DNA of 58,415 bases. Origin: Paramecium octaurelia (taxonomy: Eukaryota > Ciliophora > Oligohymenophorea > Peniculida > Parameciidae). Under the pieces are notes generated by a model. The model had not been told where the DNA came from, made no database searches, and saw only the letters and a list, made by a program, of their open reading frames with translations. The position numbers were made by a program, and so were the translations under genes. Shown here piece after piece: positions 40,001 through 51,534 of the stretch. Positions within the stretch are counted from its first letter, which is position 1. Each line of letters begins with the position of its first letter. The stretch spans positions 643,987 to 702,401 of the forward strand of contig CAJJDP010000015.1 of assembly GCA_905182995.1 (NCBI GenBank). The letters run 5' to 3'.

Positions 40001-40408
40001 ATAAAGTATTGGCTATAGATCCAAGACAGGTTAATACTTTAGGAATCAAAGGTAAGCCTCAATACTAATTAGGCGATATTTTAAGAATTTATAAGAAATA
40101 CGACTTTGCTCTAAAGTTGTTTGATATAGCATTGAGCATAATTACAACGAGTTATTTTTCACTTTTTGAAAAAGGTTTTTCATTCAATTGCACTTAGGCT
40201 TATGTCTACAAGAGTTAAAACGATATTAGGAGGTCATCATTTGTTACAAGAAGGCTTTAAAGATATAGCCAAATAATGGATGGATTTTATGTAGAAAAAG
40301 TATAGATATCAAACATTATTAGAATAATGTGAAGAGGCATTAATAAGGTAGAGATCAGGAGTGAAATAAATTTAAAATATAATATATTATATAGAGAATT
40401 ATTATTGA
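37097..40408 (+). CDS. Large TPR-repeat protein, one 34-residue repeat per exon (5' partial)
   Basis: At least 25 tandem TPR units are each one exon, with 26 introns of 21-28 nt (first 37131-37154, last 40300-40322). Every intron splits a codon after its first base, just after the unit's closing C-K/S-K pair. 23 internal exons are exactly 102 nt; 38551-38661 is 111 nt. A typical unit is LGKYEEAIKWADKALAIDPN, which matches the TPR consensus of paired helices that bind protein partners. The stop is TGA 40406-40408, after a short Gln-rich tail. Exon 39951-40051 is 101 nt: one base is missing within the ALI-WADK segment, so the last repeats are out of frame unless this is a sequencing error. The 5' part lies in the gap. 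Many TAA/TAG codons sit at conserved Gln positions. Confidence 0.9.
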
Positions 40409-40494
40409 GCTTGTTCATTTTAAAAGTTGCATCTTACATTATCTGATGATTTGGTATATTGAAATCAGAATTAATCAGAAATACTAGGATTCAT

Positions 40495-41701
40495 TCAACA
40501 AAAAACAAACCTATAAATTAATCATATATATAAAATATCAAATGGGTAACAAATCAGGATCAGAATTTGGTGGAATAATGATAAGAACTGAAAAATAGTT
40601 ATATTTTGCTGTAGATGTTGTATAAGGTAATAAGATTACATTTAAGTTCTTAAGGGAACATATATCTTCATATTATCAAAGAAGGATTTCGTGGAAAAGA
40701 AGTCTAACTTACCATATTGGGTAAAGAAAAAACAAGTTGGGAAACAGGATCAGGTACTCGAAGAAGAACACATGAAGGAAAAAATATTTTTCATCAAGTC
40801 ACAGTAGTGGCCCATACATTTGAAGATGATAATCTTATGGTTGGTTCATTCATATTTCCTTTTGAAGTCCATCTCTCTGCAAACTTACCTGGAACATTTT
40901 ATTATAAGGATGGCGTTCTTGCAAGCTTAGCTTATAAGGTAATTGCGAGAGTAGTCTCAACATCTAAATCGATAAATGATATTAAAAATAAATAAGTACT
41001 AATCTTAAGGGAACCTATTAAAGAAATTATTTCATCGAAATAAAAGAGGGAATCTTCTTAGATTGTAAGTGGATGCTGTATTAAAAGAGGAGTATTTATA
41101 ATTAATCATATTTTTAGACATCTTCAATTGAAGTAAAAGTAGAAAAAAATATATATTTTCCAACTGAATTTCTAAATTTTAATTATGATATAGACAACTC
41201 AAATTGTAAACTTGATGTAGATAAAGTAGATTCTGTACTTGTGAATAGATTAAGATTGAGATCTAATTCAGATAGTGAACATGTTCTTGAATTTGAATTA
41301 AATTATTAATACCATAAAGGTCCTTAAAAAGGAAATAAAATTTAACCTATTTAAAAGAAAGATTACCAATTATAGTTGATTAATTTAAAAAATCCTCTTT
41401 AGCACCTAACTCCATCAATTATAGGAAATTGCGTGAATTCAATATATTACTTGAAAGTTCAGCCACATTATGAGGGTAAGTGTAAAATCTAGTTAGGTTG
41501 TTCTTGTTGTTCACCTAGACCCACTGTGAAGATTCCAATTACCGTTTTGGCTATTCCCCCTAAGGAGTACATTCAACCATTGATCTAACCTGAAAATTGG
41601 AATCCTTAAGCATTTTAACCTATTATAATCTAATCAAATACTCAAGGCTAAGAAAGCATGCTCAATAAAAATCTATAGTAAATGGCTGATCCAATGAAAA
41701 A
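40495..41701. repeat. Arrestin region, contig copy A
   Basis: The last part of this contig. The final 378 bp (41324-41701) are identical to 44164-44541, so the true continuation of this contig is the one starting after the N at 44163. The block 41703-44162 is a divergent version placed between them. Confidence 0.85.
40542..41701 (+). CDS. Arrestin-like protein (ends in the contig starting at 44164)
   Basis: ATG 40542-40544. Exons 40542-40626, 40655-41091 and 41118-41701, with introns of 28 and 26 nt. Joined to its overlapping contig (stop TGA 44543-44545) the exons total 1110 nt, 369 residues, in frame. The N-terminal part matches the arrestin N-domain fold pattern: GNIYLHIIKEGFRGKEV, then LTILGKEKTSW, FEVHLSANLPGTFYYKDG and LAYKVIARV. 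The C-terminal half has a Cys-rich GCSCCSPRPTVKIPI strand followed by a Gln/Pro-rich tail. Arrestin-fold proteins act as cytosolic adaptors in membrane-receptor sorting; the specific partner is unknown. It is followed by a convergent CK1-like kinase. The gene looks intact. Confidence 0.85.
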
Positions 41702-41757
41702 NTAGGATTCATTCAACAAAAAACAAACCTATAAATTAATTATATATAAAATATCAA

Positions 41758-42910
41758 ATGGGTAACAAATCAGGATCAGAATTTGGTGGAATAATGATAA
41801 GAACTGAAAAATAGTTATATTTTGCTGGAGATGTTGTATAAGGTAATAAGATTACATTTAAGTTACTAAGGGAACATATATCTTCATATTATCAAAGAAG
41901 GATTTCGTGGAAAAGAAGTCAAACTTACCATATTGGGTAAAGAAAAAACAAGTTGGGAAACAGGATCAGGTACTCGAAGAAGAACACATGAAGGAAAAAA
42001 TATTTTTCATCAAGTCACAGTAGTGGCCCATACATTTGAAGATGATAATCTTATGATTGGTTCATTCATATTTCCTTTTTGAAGTCCATCTCTCTGCAAA
42101 CTTACCTGGAACATTTTATTATAAGGATGGCGTCTTGCAAGCTATTGCGAGAGTAGTCTCAACATCTAAATCGATAAATGATATTAAAAATAAATAAGTA
42201 CTAATCTTTAGGGAAACTATTAAAGAAATTATTTCATCGAAATAAAAGAGGGAATCTTCTTAGATTGTAAGCGGATGCTGTATTAAAAAGGAGTATTGAT
42301 AATTAATCATATTTTTAGACATCTTCCATTGAAGTAAAAGTAGAAAAAAATATATATTTTCCAACTGAATTTCTAAACTTTAATTATGATATAGACAACT
42401 CAAATTGTAAACTTGACGTAGATAAAGTAGATTCTGTACTTGTGAATAGATTAAGATTGAGATCTAATTCAGATAGTGAACATGTTCTTGAATTTGAATT
42501 AAATTATTAATACCATAAAGGTCCTTAAAAAGGAAATAAAATTTAACCTATTTAAAAGAAAGATTACCAATTATAGTTGATTAATTTAAAAAATCCTCTT
42601 TAGCACCTAACTCCATCAATTATAGTAAATTGTGTGAATTCAATATATTACTTGAAAGTTCAGCCACATTATGAGGGTAAGTGTAAAATCTAGTTAGGTT
42701 GTTCTTGTTGTTCACCTAGACCCACTGTGAAGATTCCAATTACCGTTTTGGCTATTCCCCCTAAAGAGTACATCCAACCATTGATCTAACCTGAAAATTG
42801 GAATCCATAAGCATTTTAACCTATTATAATCTAATCAAATACTCAAGGCTAAGAAAGCATGCTCAAAAAAAATCTATAGTAAATGGCTCATCCAATGAAA
42901 ATTGAAATTT
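41758..42910 (+). pseudogene. Broken arrestin-like copy
   Basis: Same start (ATG 41758-41760) and introns as the intact arrestin-like gene. It carries one extra T near 42075, a one-base loss plus a 14-base loss near 42130 that removes the conserved LAYK strand, and a one-base loss near 42285. The terminal TGA context is also altered by a missing A. These changes abolish the frame. Sequence identity outside the lesions is about 98%. Confidence 0.8.
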
Positions 42911-43374
42911 TAACATAATAAATGAAAAAGTTAGATTTTAATATTTATAAATTCATCTGATCATCCCCTATAAAATATAATAATTAGTTATGAGAATCAT
43001 ATGAAATGACATATGAAAATTTTGTTATCATCATGTTTAATTGATTGAGTATTAAATGGATGTTTCTAATTTTATATACTGAAAATTATTTTGAACTTGT
43101 TAGAAATATAAAACAACATTATTATTAAACATCAGTAACTTCCTGAGTCATAAGAATATACCTCTATAAATTTTGTTATTTTTAATGTTAATTCTGATTA
43201 ATTTTAAACAGAGATAAGAGTTAGGACTGTTTTGATATAGAAAAAATTGTTTTACTGATATTGACTAGAAAATTAAAACTATATTATATATATAAATTCA
43301 TTTTAGTACTTTTAATAAAAATTTGTAAAGATTAAGTTCATCAATATTATTCAGTAGATTTTCGTGATTGCTAT

Positions 43375-44162
43375 TCAAAAATTAATGTCTTTTATGGATT
43401 TAATTCCTATAGTTGTGTAAGCTTTAATTAAATCAGAGATTATTATCGCTCTTGCATCTCCATCCACACTGGAGACTGATTCGCTCAATTTAATGTATTC
43501 TTAATCTTCTAATTCTTTGTATTTTGAAAACCAAGGAGAAGGTTTTGGAAAAGATGGTGTTATTGGAGGTTAATTTAATTTAAGCATTTATTTGAATAAT
43601 TCTTCTATGTAATTATAATCAGGCATCTAGGAAGGTGTTAAGGTATCAATATACAACTAAAACTGATAAAATTAAGGGGGAAATTATTAGGAAAGCATAC
43701 TTGTTTCATAACCCTAATCTTTTAAAATACCGATCCTTTTAATATCCATTAATTAAAAAGCTTTTTATTAGGTCTATTGCCACGGTAATTTTTCTAGGGG
43801 TATTATTTCAATTACTTTTTCTTAAGTATGCTAAAACATAAAGTAGGCTTTCAAGATCATCTTTATAACCCAGCTATTCCTTTTTATGAGATTGACGACT
43901 GGCAAATCTTATTGAACCAATAAAGGTTTCTTTTAAGAACTTTTGATTTCCTAAATTTTAAGATAACCCAAAATCGATCAATTAGACATTCCCAGGTATG
44001 AGAATTTATTCTACTGAGTCAATTATTTATCGTTGTGATGTCATTATGTTCTATGGTTTAATATCAAGATGCAATATTCCCTTGTTATGAACTTATCTAA
44101 TTGTTCTTATCACTGTTAACCCTATTGCTAGTATGCTGTTCTAGGAAAGTAAGCTTGTCTTT
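43375..44162 (-). CDS. CK1-like kinase, second copy, 5' end cut off
   Basis: Minus strand. Corresponds to the C-terminal two thirds of the kinase at 44980-46097 and is cut at its upstream side by the N at 44163. The HLDIKPQN catalytic loop, the DFG region and the second intron are preserved. The 3' end differs: a changed stretch near 43377 gives an earlier TGA (43375-43377), six residues shorter or more. Probably an allele or recent paralogue. Confidence 0.7.
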
Positions 44163-44163
44163 N

Positions 44164-44545
44164 TTAAAAAGGAAATAAAATTTAACCTATTTAAAAGAAA
44201 GATTACCAATTATAGTTGATTAATTTAAAAAATCCTCTTTAGCACCTAACTCCATCAATTATAGGAAATTGCGTGAATTCAATATATTACTTGAAAGTTC
44301 AGCCACATTATGAGGGTAAGTGTAAAATCTAGTTAGGTTGTTCTTGTTGTTCACCTAGACCCACTGTGAAGATTCCAATTACCGTTTTGGCTATTCCCCC
44401 TAAGGAGTACATTCAACCATTGATCTAACCTGAAAATTGGAATCCTTAAGCATTTTAACCTATTATAATCTAATCAAATACTCAAGGCTAAGAAAGCATG
44501 CTCAATAAAAATCTATAGTAAATGGCTGATCCAATGAAAAATTGA
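44164..44545 (+). CDS. 3' end of the arrestin-like gene (contig C)
   Basis: Identical to 41324-41701 for 378 bp and then supplies the last codon and stop (TGA 44543-44545). It is the end of the gene that starts at 40542, not a separate gene. Confidence 0.85.
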
Positions 44546-44979
44546 AATTTTAACATAATACTTAAAAAGTTAGATTTTAATATTTATAAATTCATCTGAT
44601 CCTCCCCTATAAAATATAATAATTCGTTATGAGAATCATATGAAATGACATATGAAAATTTTGTTATCATCATGTTTAATTGATTGAGTATTAAATGGAT
44701 GTTTATAATTTTATATACTGAAAATTAGTTTGAACTTGTTAGAAATATAAAACAACATTATTATTAAACATCAGTAACTTCCTGAGTCATAAGAATAAAC
44801 CTCTATAAATTTTGTTATATTTAATGTTAATTCTGATTAATTTTAAACATAGATAAGAGTTAGGACTGTTTTATATAGAAAAAAATTGTGTTACTGATAT
44901 TGACTAGAAAATTAAAACTATATTATATATATAAATTCATTTTAGTACTTTTAATAAAAATTTGTAAAGATTAAGTTCA

Positions 44980-46097
44980 TCAATATTATTCAGTAGATTT
45001 TCGTGATTGCTATTCAAATTGAATGTCTTTTATGGATTTAATTCCTATAGTTGTGTAAGCTTTTATTAAATCAGAGATTATTATCGCTCTTGCATCTCCA
45101 TCCACACTGGAGACTGATTCGCTCAATTTAATGTAGTCTTAATCTTCTAATTCTTTGTATTTTGAAAAACAAGGAGAAGGTTTCGGGAAAGATGGTGTTA
45201 TTGAAGGTTAATTTAATTATAGCATTTATTTGAATAATTCTTCTATGTAATTATAATCCGGCATCTAGGAAGGTGTTAAGGTATCAATATATAGCTAAAA
45301 CTGATAAAATTAAGGGGGAAATTATTAGGAAAGCATACTTGTTTCATAAACCTAATCTTTTATAATACCGATCCTTCTAATATCCATTAATTAAAAAGCT
45401 TTTTGTTAGGTCTGTTGCCACGGTAATTTTTCTAGGGGTATTATTTAAATTACTTTTTCTTAAGTATGCTAAAACATAAAGTAGGCTTTCAAGATCATCT
45501 TTATAACCCAGCTATTCCTTTTTATGAGATTGACGACTGGCAAATCTTATTGAACCAATAAAGGTTTCTTTTAAGAACTTTTGATTTCCTAAATTTTAAG
45601 ATAACCCAAAATCGATCAATTAGACATTCCCAGGTATGAGAATTTATTCTACTGAGTCAATTATTTATCGTTGTGATATCATTATGTTCTATGGTTTAAT
45701 ATCAAGATGCAATATTCCCTTGTTATGAACTTATTTAATTGTTCTTATCACAGTTAACCCTATTGCTAGTATGCTGTTCTAGGAAAGTAAGCTTGTCTTT
45801 CCTAGATCTTATAAACTGCAATTTAGCAGTGGTATGATTAGATAATTTCTAAGTTAAATGTTTAAAGTACTTAAAATCTTTGGTCTTACCATATTAGATT
45901 AATTTAGGTATTCCCTCTATACCAAATAGCTACTAAAGAATCTAAACTTCAGTCTCCACTTACCCAATTCCTGGTTTTTTTTCAATCTTTATAGCATATA
46001 CATTTTAAGTCTCACTATGCTAAGCCTTTAAGACAACATGATCTGAACTTAAACCAAGATTTGAAATCATTTTGTACTCTGAGTTCTAAAGATACAT
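44980..46097 (-). CDS. Casein kinase 1-like protein kinase
   Basis: Minus strand, ATG 46095-46097 to TGA 44980-44982. Three exons with 22-nt introns at 45849-45870 and 45432-45453; coding sum 1074 nt, 357 residues. Domains in order: nucleotide-binding lobe with AIKIEK (ATP-anchoring Lys); E in the following ETEVQIL helix; the catalytic loop HLDIKPQN, an H-x-D loop with Leu replacing Arg as in non-RD CK1 relatives; the LIDFGLS metal-binding loop; GSIRFASRQSH and YKDDLESLLYVLAYL, the CK1-specific activation and alphaF signatures; then LPWQQ. A ~70-residue tail follows. CK1 kinases phosphorylate Ser/Thr, often in cilia and membrane-traffic contexts in ciliates. It converges on the arrestin-like gene with a ~430 bp gap. 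Confidence 0.9.
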
Positions 46098-46960
46098 TGA
46101 TTCTTAGAATTATTATTAGAAAAATTTAGGAAAAAAAATTCCTTCTCGAATTTGAAAATAATATGAAGTAACAAACCGGGGTGAAACAATAATAATACTC
46201 ATAAAATTAGTTTTAGCAATTATTATTATAAAAATAAATTTATTTCTTTTTGAAGTATGTAAAATCATTGTTTTAATGTTGAAAATATCTGAAGATAGCA
46301 GATACTTTTATTAGATCATATTTGAATAGAGAAATAATAAAAATAAATCAAGGTTAGTGATTTGCTTCTGTAGATGCATGTCTAATTTAAATCTCTTGAT
46401 TATATTAATCCCAAGTAATTACATATTGCCGTCAGCGTTGGTTGTTCCAAATACATGGTCTTAATAATCAATTGATTATCCCAGTATAATATTTCTTGCG
46501 AAATTATTAATATAGTTATGATCAATAATATTTATTAAAACGCAATAGATTAACCTGATATCCATTTATTATTAAGAGAAGTCTTTTATTTGAGATGTAT
46601 TATGCTGGATTAAAATATAAAATTATTAATTTTTCCATTCACAGGAATCATCTCATTTATTTTAAATAATAAATGAGCATTTGTTCATTGATAAACATTT
46701 ATAACATACATCCTCCCAACAATACACAAATATGCTATTATTTAAAATAAACAAATTTCATACTTTTTAATGGTGTTAATTCTCTAAAAATTCTCTCAAG
46801 AATTAGTTTTAAATTACATTACCGAAAGTGTAGAGTTATCCCAGTAAGAAATCACTTAATCACCTTATTAATTTATTGATATTCTATGAATTGTGGAATC
46901 ATTTTCTGAAATTGTTTAGGAACAAGAAAAACTCAAATTTGTGTATTTTGCATTAAAATT

Positions 46961-47149
46961 ATGAGCAAATCCAAAATTTAATCGTTTAGTCAATACCGAA
47001 TACTTAAGGTCATATCAAAAGAACCAGAAATACAATTTATATTGTTTCTTTTGAAGGAATATTGGGTTACAATACAAATCTCTATAACTCCTAAGATATC
47101 TTATGAATTTCAAATCTCCCTCTTTGAATCAAAACATTTTGATATATGA
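46961..47149 (+). CDS. Small 62-residue open frame, unit I copy
   Basis: ATG 46961 to TGA 47147-47149. It begins MSKSKIQSFSQYRIL and contains YWVTIQISITPKISYEFQ, a regular beta-strand-like pattern. It is 100% identical to the copy at 49580, inside an otherwise diverged duplication. It could be a genuine small gene, a terminal exon of a decayed gene, or a passenger in a converted tract. No known family. Confidence 0.35.
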
Positions 47150-47615
47150 ATCCAAACCAAACTAAAAGTATGGAATTACCTTCATTAATTGTAATGCACA
47201 ATTTTTATTCTTTTCTAAAAGTTTTATTAATGAGTACATAAGTATCGGGTCTTAAACTAGAATCTTCTTGAATTTTATATATTTTAATATTATTTTTTGT
47301 TTAATTATTCATTTCTAATTTATGTAATGGCATTCCTTGGTTAAAGTAATTTTTGATTACTCCAAAGAAAAATAGCATAGTATATAAATTAAGGAATTTC
47401 TGATCATATAGAGTGGATATGATATATGAAATTAAATATCAGAAATTAGATGTTTATTAAATTTGAAGACAACATTTATTGATAACATAAATGCTGTAAT
47501 GTTTAAATTAAAATTATGTTTAATTTGATAGTGTATCATTAATATACGTATTAAGTCGATTATGATGCTAATTTTTGAATTGATATCATATGATAAGGAA
47601 ATACAATGTTTATTG

Positions 47616-48917
47616 AAAATTTAAATAATTGCTTGCTATAGTGACAATAGGAATACTTTCAATTGCACCTTATTTGGATAACACCGATAGAAATCCTTGG
47701 TTCGAAGATGATACATTTATTGTATCCGTCGATGATGGAAAAATCAATAGAATTAGAAGGTCTGATCCAGATTGGAAACCTTAGTCAGAATTTGAGTATT
47801 TAATATGAGTGAACACTATAGAGAGTACCATGAACAAATTTATTAAGAGTAAGAGAGATAGAGTAAAGAATAAATGAAGGAATTTTTAGAAAGTACTGCA
47901 AATGTATGTACAAATGGAAAAGATCCAAGTTAATTGAGCTTGTAAGCCTATATTAATGAATTCATTGCAGGTCCATGTCAACCTGCTATCTTGGGATTAT
48001 GAACTTGTAATAGCAACAATTTTACAAGTAATAATTTATTCTATATGTATACAGGTTAAAATTGATTGTGAAACATTGTAAGCAAAAAGACCAGATATCT
48101 TCGAAAATTGTGGTTGGTAAACATGCAGTGCATCTAAGTTTTGGTTAAAGAAATCGAATGAAGAATATAGATTATGGATGAGATCCATAAATAGTCCATT
48201 TACAATTGCAATGAAAATAAGAAAAGTAAATGTTTTGGTGATTTTATTGAACTATATTATGATAAATCAAAGAAGGATCCAAAAGAGAGTTATTCAGCTG
48301 CACCAGGCATATCTATCACTTGGCATGAGAATACTCCTTAGTTTGCGGATGCAGAATGTGGAACTACAGCTATCTAAGAACTTTCTACTGATTAAATCAT
48401 CAAATCATCAATGTGTGACACTAAGGGATATCATACATTTTCTGACGCTTTAAAAAATATGGGATACATACCAGGTTTGATAAATGCAAGCTGCACCATA
48501 TGATTTTAGAAAATCAATTGTAGCTTCAGAATCCCAAAAATACATCATGAAATCTATTGAAACATTCCATAAGTTGACTGGCAAAACTACATATATATAT
48601 TTGGACATTCCTTAGGATCTTTGTATGCAACTGAGGCAATCTATAATATGACACCAGAAGAAAAGTAAAAAGTAGCTGGTATTGTTACTATGGTCGGTCC
48701 ACTATTATGGGCTACAAAATCATTCAAACCATAAGTAGGAGGAGATGATTGTTACATGTTTAAAGTTCTATCCATTGATGCTGGCATTAATTGGTATGCT
48801 CAAAGAAAGATGTCAAGTACTTCCTCTAGTGTTGTTGATCTTTATCCTAAAGATACTTATTTTAGATTTAGATCAGAGACTTGGATGCAACAAATATTAG
48901 ATAGAATTAAATGGGAT
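47616..48917 (+). pseudogene. LCAT-like gene, broken and truncated copy
   Basis: Collinear with the full gene in unit II but disabled: the start ATG is altered (GAATGATT to GAAAATTT); the VPGI segment is rewritten with a shift near 47995; single-base losses occur near 48215; a four-base gain lies just before the GHSLG nucleophile motif near 48600; and the 3' third is missing. After RIKWD (48917) the sequence passes into duplicated spacer, where the frame soon meets a TGA. Confidence 0.85.
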
Positions 48918-51534
48918 ATACTTTTATTAGATCATATTTGAATAGAGAAATAATAAAAATAAATCAAGGTTAGTGGTTTGCTTCTGTAGATGCATGTCTA
49001 ATTTAAATCTCTTGATTATATTAATCACAAGTAATTACATATTGCCGTCAGCGTTGGTTGTTCCAAATACATGGTCTTAATAATCAATTGATTATCCCAG
49101 TATAATATTTCTTGCAAAATTATTAATATAGTTATGATCAATAATATTTATTAAAACGCAATAGATTAACCTGATATCCATTTATTATTAAGAGAAGTCT
49201 TTTATCTGAGATGTTTTATGTTGGATTAAAAAATAAAATTATTAATTTTTCCATTCACAGGAATCATCTTATATATTTTAAATAATAAATGAGCATTTTT
49301 TCATTGATAAACATTTATAATATATATCCTCCCAAGGCAAATACACAAATATGCTATTATTTAAAAAACAAAAATTTGATACTTTTTAATGGTGTTTATT
49401 CTCTAAAAAATCTCTCTAGAATTAGTTTTAAATTACATTACCGAAAGTATAGAGTTATCCAAGTAAGAAATCACTTAATCACCTTATTAATTTATTGACA
49501 TTCTATGAATTGTGGAATCATTTTCTGAAATTGTTTAGGAACAAGAAAAACTCAAATTTGTGTATTTTGCATTAAAATTATGAGCAAATCCAAAATTTAA
49601 TCGTTTAGTCAATACCGAATACTTAAGGTCATATCAAAAGAACCAGAAATACAATTTATATTGTTTCTTTTGAAGGAATATTGGGTTACAATACAAATCT
49701 CTATAACTCCTAAGATATCTTATGAATTTCAAATCTCCCTCTTTGAATCAAAACATTTTGATATATGAATCCAAACCAAACTAAAAGTATGGAATTACCT
49801 TCATTAATTGTAATGCACAATTTTTATTCTTTTCTAAAAGTTTTATTAATGAGTACATAAGTATCGGGTCTTAAACTAGAATCTTCTTGAATTTTATATA
49901 TTTTAATATTATTTTTTGTTTAATTATTCATTTCTAATTTATGTAATGGCATTCCTTGGTTAAAGTAATTTTTGATTACTCCAAAGAAAAATAGCATAGT
50001 ATATAAATTAAGGAATTTCTGATCATATAGAGTGGATATGATATATGAAATTAAATATCAGAAATTAGATGTTTATTAAATTTGAAGACAACATTTATTG
50101 ATAACATAAATGCTGTAATGTTTAAATTAAAATTATGTTTAATTCGATAATGTATCAATAATTGTACGTATTAAGTCGAATATGATGCTAATTTTTGAAT
50201 TGATATCATATGATAAGGAAATACAATATTTATTGAATGATTAAATAATTGCTTGCTGTAGTGACAATAGGAATAATTTCAATTGCACCGTATTTGGATA
50301 ACACCGATAGAAATCCTTGGTTCGAAGATGATACATTTATTGTATCCGTCGATGGAAAAATCAATAGAATTAGGAGGTCTGATCCAGATTGGAAACCTTA
50401 GTCAGAATTTGAGTATTTAATATGAGTGAACACTATAGAGAGTACCATGAACAAATTTATTAAGAGTAAGAGAGATAGAGAAAAGAATAAATGAAGGAAT
50501 TTTTAGAAAGTACTGCAAATGTATGTACAAATGGAAAAGATCCAAGTTAATTGAGCTTGTAAGCCTATATTAACGAATTCATTGCAGGTCCATGTCAACC
50601 TGCTATCTTGGTACCTGGAATAATAGCAACAATTTTACAAGTAATAATATTATTCTATATGTATACAGGTTAAAATTGATTGTGAAACATTGTAAGCAAA
50701 AAGACCAGATATCTTCGAAAATTGCGGTTGGTAAACATGCAGTGCATCTAAGTTTTGGTTAAAGAAACCGAATGAAGAATATAGACTATGGATGGGATCC
50801 ATAAATAGTCCATTTACAATTGCAATGACAAATAAGAAAAGTAAATGTTTTGGTGATTTTATTGAACTATATTATGATAAATCAAAAAAGGATCCAAAAG
50901 AGAGGTATTCAGCTGCACCTGGTATATCTATCACTTGGCATGGGAATACTCCTTAGAGTGCTGATGCAGAATGTGGAACTACAGCTATCTAAGAACTTTC
51001 TACTGATTCAATCATCAAATCATCAATGTGTGACACTAAGGGATATCATAAATTTTCTGACACTTTAAAAAATATGGGATACATACCAGGTTTGACTATG
51101 CAAGCTGCACCATATGATTTTAGAAAATCAATTGTAGCTTCAGAATCACAAAAATACATCAAGAAATCTATTGAAACATTCCATAAGTTGACTGGCAAAA
51201 CTACATATATATTTGGACATTCCTTAGGATCTTTGCATGCAACTGAGGCAATCTATAATATGACACCAGAAGAAAAGTAAAAAGTAGCTGGTATTGTTAC
51301 TATGGCCGGTCCACTATTAGGGGCTACGAAAACATTCAAACCATAAGTAGGAGGAGATGATAGTTACATGTTTAAAGTTCTATCCATTGATGCTGGCATT
51401 AATTGGTATGCTCAAAGAAAGATGTCACGTACTTCCTCTAGTGTTGTTGATCTTTATCCTAAAGATACTTATTTTAGATTTAGATCAGAGACTTGGATGC
51501 AACAAATACTAGATAGAATTAAATGGGATAAAGA
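48918..51534. repeat. Unit II of the 2.6-kb tandem duplication
   Basis: Second unit. Unlike unit I it continues at its right end into the remaining 3' part of the LCAT-like gene, so it is probably the ancestral arrangement. Confidence 0.85.
49580..49768 (+). CDS. Small 62-residue open frame, unit II copy
   Basis: Identical in sequence to 46961-47149. It lies ~470 bp upstream of the LCAT-like start on the same strand. Real gene status is uncertain for the same reasons as the first copy. Confidence 0.35.

Larger units (their letters stand above)
41703..44162. repeat. Divergent copy B of the arrestin-kinase region
   Basis: Bounded by single Ns. It is collinear with copy A from 40495 and with the following contig up to 45800, at roughly 2% divergence with several indels. 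Because the contigs on either side overlap each other exactly, this block is an alternative haplotype or a recent paralogue inserted by scaffolding. Confidence 0.8.
46302..48917. repeat. Unit I of a 2.6-kb tandem duplication
   Basis: Starts in the spacer upstream of the kinase and ends inside the LCAT-like gene, at the codons after RIKWD. It directly abuts unit II with no N; the junction has only a few bases of shared sequence (ATAC). Divergence from unit II is about 2-3%, except for a ~640 bp tract (about 46882-47524) that is identical. Confidence 0.85.

Noticed and set aside
38160..40049. Minus-strand frames within the TPR array
   Set aside because: Antisense shadows of the 102-nt TPR exons. 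Their apparent internal repetition simply mirrors the array.
37131..40322. Regularly spaced short repeats considered as a CRISPR array
   Set aside because: Spacing comes from 102-nt TPR exons and 21-28-nt introns with GT...AG ends in a eukaryotic gene. There are no identical direct repeats.
40905..40935. 14-bp insertion/deletion between arrestin copies A and B considered as an IES
   Set aside because: Boundaries are not TA/TA, it is shorter than known IESs, and the longer form encodes a conserved arrestin strand, so copy B simply has a deletion.
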